A stretch of DNA of 64,000 bases from the NCBI RefSeq assembly GCF_003316845.1, contig NZ_QMIK01000001.1:1515696-1579695 (forward strand). Reading direction: 5' to 3'. The notes beneath the pieces are model-generated. The model searched no databases and had not been told where the DNA came from. It was given only the letters and a program-made list of their open reading frames with translations. This document shows, in pieces, positions 46,320-54,169 of this stretch (position 1 is the stretch's first letter; each line of letters begins with the position of its first letter). A program made the position numbers and the translations under genes. This DNA comes from Cognataquiflexum aquatile (GTDB taxonomy: Bacteria; Bacteroidota; Bacteroidia; Cytophagales; Cyclobacteriaceae).

Positions 46320-46874
46320 TTATTTCAATGGGTAAACCATCCTGTAATCAGTGGAAACTTTACCCTTGCTGATGTCTACAAGTTTGCTTTGAACCATCCG
46401 CTTTTTGAGACCCTTGAGATAATCGATAAAAAGGATACCCTCCAAGTGGTCATATTCATGCTGAATCACCCGTGCTGTCATGCCCGAAAACTGCTCTTCC
46501 TTCAGGTTCCAGTTTTCGTCAAAATATTCCAAAGTGAGTTTTTCAGGTCGGATGATCTCAGCCCTGATATCGGGGATACTGAGACACCCCTCTTCAAAGC
46601 TGTAATTGTCCCCATATTCATCCAAAATGATGGGATTGATAAAAACCCTTCTGATCCCTTTTTCCTCGTCTTTTTCATCAAGCATCAAAGTACTGTCAAT
46701 CACAAAAAGCCTGATTCCTTTATTGATTTGTGGGGCGGCTAAGCCTACCCCGCTCGCATTGTCCATCGTAGTGAACATATCCTGAATCAGTTCATTGATG
46801 TTTTCGCCTTCATGGATTTCTTCTGCCTCTTTTTTAAGGATTGGGTTTCCATAGGCGACAATTGGGTAAATCAT
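46320..46874 (-). CDS. def: Peptide deformylase
   Basis: 184 residues, a usual size. It removes the formyl group from nascent protein N-termini. Motif 1 GVGLAAPQI (43-50), motif 2 EGCLSIP with metal ligand Cys97, and motif 3 QHEYDHLEG with His139, Glu140 and His143. The start overlaps the ruvX stop by four bases (ATGA), which indicates translational coupling. Confidence 0.96.
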   Translation of the reverse strand: MIYPIVAYGNPILKKEAEEIHEGENINELIQDMFTTMDNASGVGLAAPQINKGIRLFVIDSTLMLDEKDEEKGIRRVFINPIILDEYGDNYSFEEGCLSIPDIRAEIIRPEKLTLEYFDENWNLKEEQFSGMTARVIQHEYDHLEGILFIDYLKGLKKRMVQSKLVDISKGKVSTDYRMVYPLK

Positions 46875-47284
46875 ATTTGTTCTAGGTAAGATTGGAGGAT
46901 AATGGCGGCACTGACTTTGTCTAGGTTGCCGGCCTTTTCTATTCGGTCTTTTTTCTTGCTTCCCATAGCAATCATGGTCTGCATGGCCATTTTGGAGGTG
47001 AAACGCTCGTCAACGAGAACGAGTTTCTTGTCAGGAAACAGTTTGGAGAGCCTTTCTTTCAAACTGATGACTTTGGGTGTCATTTCATTGGGATTTCCGT
47101 CTAGGTGTCGGGGATAACCCAAGACAATGGTTTCCACTTCTTCTTTTTTAAAATAGGAAGTAAGAAAATCAATGAGCTTTGGCGTTTCTACCATTTCAAG
47201 AGGATTGGCGAGCATCTTCAGCGGGTCTGTAACTGCGATACCTGTCCTTTTGGTTCCCAAGTCAATGGATAAAATTCTGGCCAT
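46871..47284 (-). CDS. ruvX: Holliday junction resolvase-like protein RuvX (YqgF)
   Basis: 137 residues of the RNase H-like YqgF family: N-terminal ILSIDLGTKRTGIAVTDPL with catalytic Asp8, ETIVLGYPRHLDG and KLVLVDERFTSKMA with further acidic residues, and a C-terminal DKVSAAIILQSYL. Family members process pre-16S rRNA or Holliday junctions. It is coupled to genes on both sides: it overlaps def by four bases, and its ATG shares a base with the stop codon of the upstream hemerythrin-like gene. Confidence 0.94.
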   Translation of the reverse strand: MARILSIDLGTKRTGIAVTDPLKMLANPLEMVETPKLIDFLTSYFKKEEVETIVLGYPRHLDGNPNEMTPKVISLKERLSKLFPDKKLVLVDERFTSKMAMQTMIAMGSKKKDRIEKAGNLDKVSAAIILQSYLEQI

Positions 47285-48045
47285 CAGTTATTGCGGATTT
47301 TCTTTTTCACCTTTCTCAGTACTTCTTTTTCCAGTTCAATGGCTTTGGGAAAAAGCAGTTGGTCTTCAATTTGGGCATGGATACTCAATTCTTTTTCAAA
47401 AACCTGCAACTCATTATAAAGAACTTTCATACTAATGGGTGCATCTTCAGGCAAAAAATAATCCTTAGTGAGTTTTCTGATTCCCTCCATCTCATCATCA
47501 TGGGCATCGTGGGCTTCGGAAAGCAATGTTACAGGACTTTTTTCCAAGATATGCAAAGCATCATTAAGTCGGTATTCATCGGATTCGATTTGATGAAGCA
47601 ATTTAATTCTATTGAAAAGGCGACTTTCCTCCTCGTGGATGTGATGGATAAAGTCATCTACAAAAAGAGGAAACATGATCTTTAAGTCAGCTAAAATCCC
47701 CGCATAAATATCCTCATTGACTTTTATTCCGGAAATCATATTGGATAAAAAAGGCAACTCCTGCCGGACAAAAAAGTAATGCTTTCTTTTGAGGTAAGAG
47801 ACGAGTACTTCTATGGGGTGCAGGTAAAGCTCTTCAGACGTAGGCTCTTTTACCTTTGCCCAAGATTCAAGTTCATCGATCAGTTGTTGTGAATTAATTT
47901 TGTATTTTTTGCAGACCTCAAAAAGCGAATTGTGCTCGTATTGAAAAAAGCTGATCCCGAAATAATGAAGTACCGCAGCAAAGACATAATTCTCCGAAAC
48001 GAGTTCTTTGATGGGGCTTTTTTCGATATCTTTGGAATCAAACAT
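47284..48045 (-). CDS. Hemerythrin-domain protein related to Fe-S cluster repair (Ric/ScdA) proteins
   Basis: 253 residues from the ATG at 48045; a much longer open frame upstream lacks coding character and overlaps the divergent protease gene. Residues about 8-60 resemble the ScdA_N (DUF542) domain (IKELVSENYVFAAVLHYFGI; SLFEVCKKYKI), but the paired cysteines (GIDFCCGG in the family) are replaced by GISFFQYE. Residues about 120-245 form a hemerythrin-like four-helix domain with repeated His/Glu (FIHHIHEEESRLF; AHDAHDDEMEGI; IHAQIEDQLLFPKAIELE), probably binding a di-iron centre. Role may be iron or nitrosative-stress repair, altered by the missing cysteines. It heads the ruvX-def-nitrilase operon. 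Confidence 0.82.
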   Translation of the reverse strand: MFDSKDIEKSPIKELVSENYVFAAVLHYFGISFFQYEHNSLFEVCKKYKINSQQLIDELESWAKVKEPTSEELYLHPIEVLVSYLKRKHYFFVRQELPFLSNMISGIKVNEDIYAGILADLKIMFPLFVDDFIHHIHEEESRLFNRIKLLHQIESDEYRLNDALHILEKSPVTLLSEAHDAHDDEMEGIRKLTKDYFLPEDAPISMKVLYNELQVFEKELSIHAQIEDQLLFPKAIELEKEVLRKVKKKIRNN

Positions 48046-48196
48046 GTTTGCAAAATTAAGGTAAATTAACCAATTACACTTAGAGTATTCATCAAAAATG
48101 AATTTATTGCGTTTATCAAAACGAAATGGCCCAAATAACAGTTTACTGTTATATTTGGAAATTGTCATTACCAAAATAGATTTTGAATTTACTAAT

Positions 48197-48202
48197 AGGA
48201 GG
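48197..48202 (+). promoter_or_regulatory. Shine-Dalgarno site deciding a GTG start
   Basis: A perfect AGGAGG lies five bases before the GTG at 48208. Most genes in this window have A-rich leaders without such a site, so this one fixes the start of the S41 protease at a non-ATG codon. Confidence 0.7.
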
Positions 48203-48207
48203 ATATC

Positions 48208-49845
48208 GTGAGCGAAATCAAAAACACAAAACAGCAAATTAGATTGCCTCTGATTTTGGCTTTGGCCATATCCGCAGGCATTTGGATAGGAGCCACATTT
48301 GCAGAGCCAAAAAGTGACACCAATGACCTCAAAGCAGCAATATATAAGCTTCAGGAAATAGTCACTTATATCAACAGGGATTATGTGGACAGTGTCAATA
48401 CCAATGAACTTGTCGAATTTGGCATTGAAAAGATGCTGGAAAAGCTTGATCCCCATTCCACCTACATACCTGCGAGGGATGCTACTTTGGCCAAATCCGA
48501 GTTGGATGGGGAATTTGATGGCATCGGTGTGGAGTTCGGTATAATCAGGGACACCATTTATGTGGTAGCGCCACTTACAGGAGGTCCTTCCGAAAAGCTT
48601 GGTATCCAATCCGGAGACCAAATCATCGTCGTAGATGGCAAAACTGTAGCCGGCACAGGAATCACCAACCGTGATGTATTTGATCTGTTGCGTGGCCCCC
48701 GAGGCAGCAAAGTAAACGTGGAAATCAAAAGAAAAAACCAAAAGGAACTGATTCCATATGATATCATTCGGGACAAAATACCCCAATATAGTATCAATGC
48801 TTCTTACATGGTCAATGATGAGGTTGGCTATATCAAAGTAACAAGATTCGGTGCCACTACACATGAAGAATTCAAAAAATCCGTGACCGAACTGAAAGAA
48901 AAGGGGATGAAAAAACTTATCCTTGATCTTCAAAATAATCCAGGCGGATATATGGGTGCTGCTATCAATATTGCTGACGAAATCCTAAATTCAAACTCTC
49001 TGATTGTATCTCAAAAAGGAAAACTGAACCGGTACAACCAGAAAGCATATGCCGTCAAGCCTGGTCTATTTGAAGATGGATCAGTGATTGTATTGATCAA
49101 TGAGGGAAGTGCTTCCGCATCAGAAATCGTTGCAGGTGCTTTGCAGGATAATGACCGTGGCCTGATAGTCGGCAGAAGGTCCTTTGGAAAAGGATTGGTA
49201 CAGATGCCGATTGACCTTTCAGATGGTGCCGAGTTAAGACTTACCATCGCGAGGTATTACACCCCTTCAGGCAGATCCATCCAAAAACCTTATGGAACAG
49301 ATGAAGATTATGGCAGTGATTGGTCAAAAAGATTTGAGCATGGGGAGTTTTTCTCTGCTGACAGTATCAAATTCAATGATAGCTTAAAGTATGAAACTGT
49401 CTCAGGAAGGGCTGTATTTGGCGGTGGCGGCATCATGCCTGACTTCTTTGTACCACTTGACACTACCATGTCGAGCGCATATGTGAATAGACTATTCAAT
49501 TCTGATTCTTCAAGGGAATTTATCCTTGATTATTTGGATAAGAACAAGAAAAAATTCGATGGCATGAGCTTCGAAGACTACTATAAGAAATACCAAATCT
49601 CAGATGAAATGCTTCAGGGATTGGTCAAAGTAGGAGAAAGAAACAAAGTGAAGTTTGATGAAAAGGATTTCAACAAATCCAAAAACTATCTCAAAGTCCT
49701 TCTCAAAGCGCATATGGGAAGACAGATATACGATGACAATGCCTTCTATATGGTGATCAATGACATCAATGAAGTCTATCTACGGGCCTTGGAGCTTTTT
49801 GATGAAGCCGAGAAGCTGGCTTTGTCTTCCAAAGCCAAAGAGTAA
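48208..49845 (+). CDS. C-terminal processing protease, S41 family (CtpA/Prc type)
   Basis: 545 residues starting at GTG 48208. N-terminal membrane anchor or signal at 12-32, a PDZ domain at about 95-175 (GEFDGIGVEFGI; GPSEKLGIQSGDQIIVVDG), then the S41 core. Catalytic Ser303 (NEGSASASEIVAGAL), Lys328 (RRSFGKGLVQ) and Gln332 keep the spacing of E. coli Prc. A C-terminal helical extension of about 150 residues follows (KKKFDGMSFEDYYKKYQI). It works in the periplasm on envelope protein C-termini. Divergent from the hemerythrin-like operon across 162 bases, in which TATATTTG at 48150-48157 may be a -7 box. Confidence 0.94.
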   Translation: MSEIKNTKQQIRLPLILALAISAGIWIGATFAEPKSDTNDLKAAIYKLQEIVTYINRDYVDSVNTNELVEFGIEKMLEKLDPHSTYIPARDATLAKSELDGEFDGIGVEFGIIRDTIYVVAPLTGGPSEKLGIQSGDQIIVVDGKTVAGTGITNRDVFDLLRGPRGSKVNVEIKRKNQKELIPYDIIRDKIPQYSINASYMVNDEVGYIKVTRFGATTHEEFKKSVTELKEKGMKKLILDLQNNPGGYMGAAINIADEILNSNSLIVSQKGKLNRYNQKAYAVKPGLFEDGSVIVLINEGSASASEIVAGALQDNDRGLIVGRRSFGKGLVQMPIDLSDGAELRLTIARYYTPSGRSIQKPYGTDEDYGSDWSKRFEHGEFFSADSIKFNDSLKYETVSGRAVFGGGGIMPDFFVPLDTTMSSAYVNRLFNSDSSREFILDYLDKNKKKFDGMSFEDYYKKYQISDEMLQGLVKVGERNKVKFDEKDFNKSKNYLKVLLKAHMGRQIYDDNAFYMVINDINEVYLRALELFDEAEKLALSSKAKE

Positions 49846-49855
49846 AAAAAATAGA

Positions 49856-49887
49856 AAAATGGGGTTTAATCAACCCCATTTTTTTTG
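49856..49887 (+). terminator. Terminator after the S41 protease gene
   Basis: Stem AAAATGGGGTT / AACCCCATTTT with a five-base loop and a T run. Confidence 0.85.
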
Positions 49888-49968
49888 TCCACAAAAATCT
49901 GGTCCTCTTATTTTAGCGGAAAATTTTGATAAAAACTGTACCTTCAAAAATACCAAACCCAAAGTACG

Positions 49969-50418
49969 ATGAAAAAACAGGTCATATTTGCATTGATTAT
50001 TTTCACTTTGCCCCTGATACCTAATAATCTTATGGCGCAACATTCAAAAATCACCCATATCGCAGTTTATGTGAAGGAATTGAAGAGAAGCAGTGATTCT
50101 TATAAAAACATATTCCAATTTCCTGAAATTGAGGAACCCTTCAAAGATGGATTGCACACATGGTTGAATATTGGAAACAACCTGTCCCTCCATCTCATCG
50201 AGGCACCATGGGAACCTGTGACAATCAACAAAATCAACCATATCTGCTTTAGCGTTTCTGATATGGATTTGATCATTGCCAACCTAAAAAAGCAAGGGGT
50301 AGACTATGAGGATTGGCCGGGGAATAAAAACAAAGTCAATATCCGTCCCGATGGCATCAAGCAGATCTACGTCCAAGACCCGGATGGGTATTGGATAGAA
50401 ATCAATGATGAGTACTAA
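49969..50418 (+). CDS. Secreted glyoxalase/VOC-superfamily protein
   Basis: 149 residues. Signal peptide at 1-24 (ending LMAQ), then one VOC module: ITHIAVYVKELKRSSDSYKNIF, the strand pair LSLHLIEA and INHICFSVSDMDLIIANLKKQG, and the C-terminal YVQDPDGYWIEI with the metal-ligand Glu. The pattern resembles lactoylglutathione lyase. Export is unusual for glyoxalase I and suggests another substrate. Monocistronic between two terminators. Confidence 0.83.
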   Translation: MKKQVIFALIIFTLPLIPNNLMAQHSKITHIAVYVKELKRSSDSYKNIFQFPEIEEPFKDGLHTWLNIGNNLSLHLIEAPWEPVTINKINHICFSVSDMDLIIANLKKQGVDYEDWPGNKNKVNIRPDGIKQIYVQDPDGYWIEINDEY

Positions 50419-50419
50419 T

Positions 50420-50449
50420 AAAAAAAGCCGGACAAGCCGGCTTTTTTTG
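50420..50449. terminator. Bidirectional terminator between the VOC gene and sdhB
   Basis: Stem AAAAAAGCCGG / CCGGCTTTTTT with a five-base loop; A and T runs on both sides. Confidence 0.87.
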
Positions 50450-50468
50450 TATTGCATATTTGCTACTA

Positions 50469-51218
50469 TTAAACGTTTTGACTGCTTACTACTGCAGAGA
50501 AATATTCCCTGTTCATACGGGCAATGTTTGTAATACTGATTCCTTTTGGACATTCAGCTTCACAGGCACCGGTGTTGGTACAAGCTCCGAATCCTTCTGC
50601 ATCCATCTGAGCGACCATTTTCTCTGCTCTGGTTTTCCTTTCTACCTGACCTTGCGGCAACAATGCCAACTGAGAAACTTTGGCAGAAGTAAACAACATG
50701 GCCGAGGCATTTTTGCAGGCGGCTACACAGGCACCGCATCCGATACACTGTGCTGCATCCATTGCCATATCTGCGATGGTTTTTGGAATGGGGATTTCAT
50801 TGGCATCCGGAACACCTCCTGTATTTACAGAAACATACCCTCCTGCTTGGATTATCCTATCAAAGGCTGATCTGTCTGTCACTAAATCCTTTAATACCGG
50901 AAATGCTTTTGCTCTCCATGGTTCGATGGTGATGGTCTCTCCATCATGGAAAGAACGCATGTGCAACTGACAAGTAGTAGTTTGCTGAGGGCCATGTGGC
51001 TTTCCGTTGATATAAAGAGAGCACATGCCGCAGATTCCTTCTCTACAATCATGGTCAAAATGTACAGGATCTTCGCCTTTGCCTGAAAGTTCTTCATTAA
51101 GTACATCAAGCATTTCAAGGAATGACATATCCTCGGATACTCCTCCCAATTTGTAATCTTTAAATCCCCCCTTGTCGGAGTTGTTTTTCTGTCTCCAGAT
51201 TTTCAAAGTTAAATTCAT
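50469..51218 (-). CDS. sdhB: Succinate dehydrogenase/fumarate reductase iron-sulfur subunit
   Basis: 249 residues, complex II subunit carrying the three Fe-S clusters. [2Fe-2S] ligands are in [16 protein letters not shown] and the later TTTCQLH. [4Fe-4S] and [3Fe-4S] ligands are in [14 protein letters not shown] and [15 protein letters not shown]. It transfers electrons from the flavoprotein to the quinone site in SdhC. Last gene of sdhCAB, 27 bases after sdhA, ended by a bidirectional terminator. Confidence 0.96.
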   Translation of the reverse strand: MNLTLKIWRQKNNSDKGGFKDYKLGGVSEDMSFLEMLDVLNEELSGKGEDPVHFDHDCREGICGMCSLYINGKPHGPQQTTTCQLHMRSFHDGETITIEPWRAKAFPVLKDLVTDRSAFDRIIQAGGYVSVNTGGVPDANEIPIPKTIADMAMDAAQCIGCGACVAACKNASAMLFTSAKVSQLALLPQGQVERKTRAEKMVAQMDAEGFGACTNTGACEAECPKGISITNIARMNREYFSAVVSSQNV

Positions 51219-51245
51219 ATCTCTACCGAGTTAAATGCGTCTGGT

Positions 51246-53180
51246 TTACTTATAACTTCTTTGGGTCAGCTTTACGTTTTCGAATATCAACGGTTCTTTG
51301 ACCAATTCCTCTTCCTGACCTTCTCCAATGTATTTCCAAGCTGCCACATAGGCGAAACCTTCATCGTCTCTAAGGGCTTCTCCTTCAGGAGTCTGGTATT
51401 CTTCCCTGAAGTGACCACCGCAGGATTCATTTCTGTTCAAAGCATCATCCACCATCAGTTCTCCCAATTCAATGAAGTCTGCAACTCTATGTGCTTTTTC
51501 CAGAGATTGGTTGAGTTCTTCATTGTCTCCAAGAACTTTGACATTGGACCAAAACTCCGCTTTCAGTTCTTTGATCATGGCTTTGGCCTTTTTCAGGCCT
51601 TCTTCTGTTCTAGCCATTCCGCAATAATCCCACATTATCTTGCCCAATCTCTTATGAAAATGGTCAATGGTTTTTTCGCCTTTGATACCGAGAAGTTTTT
51701 GAATCCTATCTTTTACCTCCTTTTCGGCCTTTTGAAATTCCTGATGGTCTGTTCCGATTTTTCCGGCAGGATTTTGTGCCAAATAATCTCCAATAGTGTA
51801 AGGAATCACAAAATACCCATCTGCAAGTCCCTGCATCAAGGCAGAAGCTCCCAATCTGTTTGCTCCGTGGTCTGAGAAGTTGGCTTCACCCAACGCATAC
51901 AAGCCGGGAACATTGGTCATCAGGTTGTAATCCACCCAAAGTCCGCCCATTGTGTAGTGGACTGCAGGATAGATCATCATTGGCATTTCATAAGGATTTT
52001 CTCCTGTGATCTGCTGATACATATCAAACAGGTTCCCATACTTGGCGCTGATGGTGTCTTTTCCATCTCTTTTGATGGCATCCCTGAAATCCAAGAAAAC
52101 AGCCTCTCCGGTTTCATTTACTCCTCTACCTTCATCACAAACATATTTTGCATTTCTTGAGGCCACATCTCTTGGCACAAGGTTGCCGAAGGAAGGATAC
52201 TTTCTTTCCAAGAAATAATCCCTGTCTTCCTCTTTGATTTCGTTGGCTTTGATTTGTCCTTTTCTGAGTTTTTCTGCAGTAGCAACAGTGGCAGGCACCC
52301 AAACCCTTCCGTCGTTTCTTAATGATTCAGACATCAGTGTCAATTTGGACTGGTGGTCTCCTGACACCGGAATACATGTAGGGTGGATCTGCGTAAAGCA
52401 TGGATTTGCCATCAGGGCACCTTTTTTGTGCGCTCTCCAAGCCGCAGTCACATTGGACCCCATGGCATTGGTAGAGAGAAAGAAAACGTTGCCATATCCT
52501 CCGGTGCAAAGTAAAACTGCATGTGCAGAGTGAGATTCTATAGCACCTGTAATCAGATTTCGGGTGATGATTCCCCTGGCTTTTCCATCAATGGTCACCA
52601 CATCCATCATTTCAGTACGTGGGTACAATTTTACTTTGCCATTTGCAACCTGACGGCTCAATGCCGAATAAGCACCCAAAAGTAATTGCTGTCCGGTCTG
52701 ACCTCTTGCATAAAAAGTCCTGGAAACCTGTGCCCCACCAAAAGATCGGTTGGCCAACAAACCACCATATTCACGTGCAAAAGGGACACCCTGAGCCACA
52801 CATTGATCAATGATCTTTACAGAAACTTCTGCCAAGCGGTAGACATTGGATTCTCTAGCTCTGTAGTCACCGCCTTTGATAGTGTCATAAAACAACCTGT
52901 ACACTGAATCCCCATCATTTTGGTAGTTTTTAGCGGCATTGATTCCTCCCTGGGCAGCAATAGAATGCGCCCTTCTTGGACTGTCCTGGAAACAAAACGC
53001 TTTTACATTGTACCCCAACTCCGCCAAAGAAGCTGCGGCTGAAGCGCCTGCGAGACCTGTCCCAACGACTATGACATCATATTTCCTTTTATTGGCCGGG
53101 TTGACCAACTTCACGTTAAATTTATGTTTGGTCCATTTTTCTGCCAATGGGCCTTCAGGTATTTTAGAATCCAGTATCAT
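51246..53180 (-). CDS. sdhA: Succinate dehydrogenase/fumarate reductase flavoprotein subunit
   Basis: 644 residues. FAD-binding fold ([21 protein letters not shown]), covalent flavin His in [18 protein letters not shown], and the catalytic region with [10 protein letters not shown] and [14 protein letters not shown]. Length and motifs match the B-type enzymes of Bacteroidota, which can work as succinate dehydrogenase or fumarate reductase. Direction cannot be read from sequence, though the full TCA context (icd) suggests the aerobic direction. It lies 44 bases after sdhC. Confidence 0.96.
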   Translation of the reverse strand: MILDSKIPEGPLAEKWTKHKFNVKLVNPANKRKYDVIVVGTGLAGASAAASLAELGYNVKAFCFQDSPRRAHSIAAQGGINAAKNYQNDGDSVYRLFYDTIKGGDYRARESNVYRLAEVSVKIIDQCVAQGVPFAREYGGLLANRSFGGAQVSRTFYARGQTGQQLLLGAYSALSRQVANGKVKLYPRTEMMDVVTIDGKARGIITRNLITGAIESHSAHAVLLCTGGYGNVFFLSTNAMGSNVTAAWRAHKKGALMANPCFTQIHPTCIPVSGDHQSKLTLMSESLRNDGRVWVPATVATAEKLRKGQIKANEIKEEDRDYFLERKYPSFGNLVPRDVASRNAKYVCDEGRGVNETGEAVFLDFRDAIKRDGKDTISAKYGNLFDMYQQITGENPYEMPMMIYPAVHYTMGGLWVDYNLMTNVPGLYALGEANFSDHGANRLGASALMQGLADGYFVIPYTIGDYLAQNPAGKIGTDHQEFQKAEKEVKDRIQKLLGIKGEKTIDHFHKRLGKIMWDYCGMARTEEGLKKAKAMIKELKAEFWSNVKVLGDNEELNQSLEKAHRVADFIELGELMVDDALNRNESCGGHFREEYQTPEGEALRDDEGFAYVAAWKYIGEGQEEELVKEPLIFENVKLTQRSYK

Positions 53181-53224
53181 CTAGGTCAGATTTAATTTTC
53201 TACATTCATTTTTAATCAATCCAA

Positions 53225-53908
53225 TCAAAGCGACCAGATGTACATCACTATAGGAATCAAGGCAAAAAGAGCCGGAACTGCGATCGCAAAGCCAAAACCG
53301 ACTTTCTGGATCAAAGGAGAATATTTCACATGGTTTAGACCAAGCGTCTGAAATGCACTTGCAAATCCATGGGACAGGTGAAAACCCAGGAAGCCCATAG
53401 CCACTACATAAAATACCACATACAGTAAATTGGAGTACGCGGCCGCAACTATCGCAAAGACATTTTTATAAGTAACTCCGGCATAATCTACCACCGGCAT
53501 TTCTCCGAATTTGATTTCATAATAGAATCCCTTGAGGTGTACCAAGAGAAATATCAAAATCACTGTACCAAGAATCCCCATATTTCTGGAAGACCATGTG
53601 CTGTTGGTCGAGGCTTTGCTCACCGCATAATCAATTGGTCTGGAATTTTTATTATACCTTGACAACAAAATGGAATAAACAACATGAAGGAGAATAAAGG
53701 CGAAGTTCCCAATTGACACGAGCCTGATGAGAGGATTGTGGGCCATGCTGTCTGCATAGAGGTTGAAAGACTCACCATTGTCGGGGAATAAAAGCTGAAG
53801 GTTACCGATCAGGTGGATAACCAGAAATAATATTAGAAACAATCCGGTAAGGGCCATTAATAATTTCCTGCCCAAGGTGCTGCTTAAGGTTTTTGATACC
53901 CAACTCAT
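53225..53908 (-). CDS. sdhC: Succinate dehydrogenase cytochrome b subunit
   Basis: 227 residues with five membrane helices, the type-B single-subunit anchor (LLMALTGLFLILFLVIHLIGNL; FAFILLHVVYSILL; ILGTVILIFLLVHLKGF; YVVFYVVAMGFLGFHLSHGF; GFAIAVPALFALIPIVMY). Histidines in helices 1, 2, 3 and 4 (LVIHLIG, LLHVVYS, LVHLKG, LGFHLSHG) are candidate haem b ligands. First gene of sdhCAB, with a well-matched promoter at 53959-53989. Confidence 0.94.
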   Translation of the reverse strand: MSWVSKTLSSTLGRKLLMALTGLFLILFLVIHLIGNLQLLFPDNGESFNLYADSMAHNPLIRLVSIGNFAFILLHVVYSILLSRYNKNSRPIDYAVSKASTNSTWSSRNMGILGTVILIFLLVHLKGFYYEIKFGEMPVVDYAGVTYKNVFAIVAAAYSNLLYVVFYVVAMGFLGFHLSHGFASAFQTLGLNHVKYSPLIQKVGFGFAIAVPALFALIPIVMYIWSL

Positions 53909-53958
53909 ATGATTTTTCTTAAGTGTTCGATTGAAAATAGGTTTTTAAACTTCGTCGC

Positions 53959-53989
53959 CAAATTTACATTTGGAAAGGTTAGTAAACAA
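53959..53989 (-). promoter_or_regulatory. Bacteroidota-type promoter of sdhCAB
   Basis: On minus: TTG (part of ATTGTTT), 20 bases, then TAAATTTG, an exact TAnnTTTG. The start codon lies about 50 bases downstream. It is the best promoter match in the window. Confidence 0.6.
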
Positions 53990-54169
53990 TCTGAGAACAA
54001 TCGATTGAACTTATTTTAAATTATTCTAAATAGACAATTAAAATAGCTTCTTTTCGTTTTTTTGGAACACATGTCTAACCAACTGTTTATTTTTATTGTT
54101 TGATTTAAGTAAATAATTTCATCCTGATTTATTTATTTTCGTATATCTTGATGATCAAATTCTACCTGC

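Noticed and set aside
48046..48933. Upstream extension of the hemerythrin-like gene by almost 300 codons on minus
   Set aside because: It is antisense to the S41 protease, has no family similarity and carries low-complexity, cysteine-rich translation. The ATG at 48045 gives a normal N-terminus.
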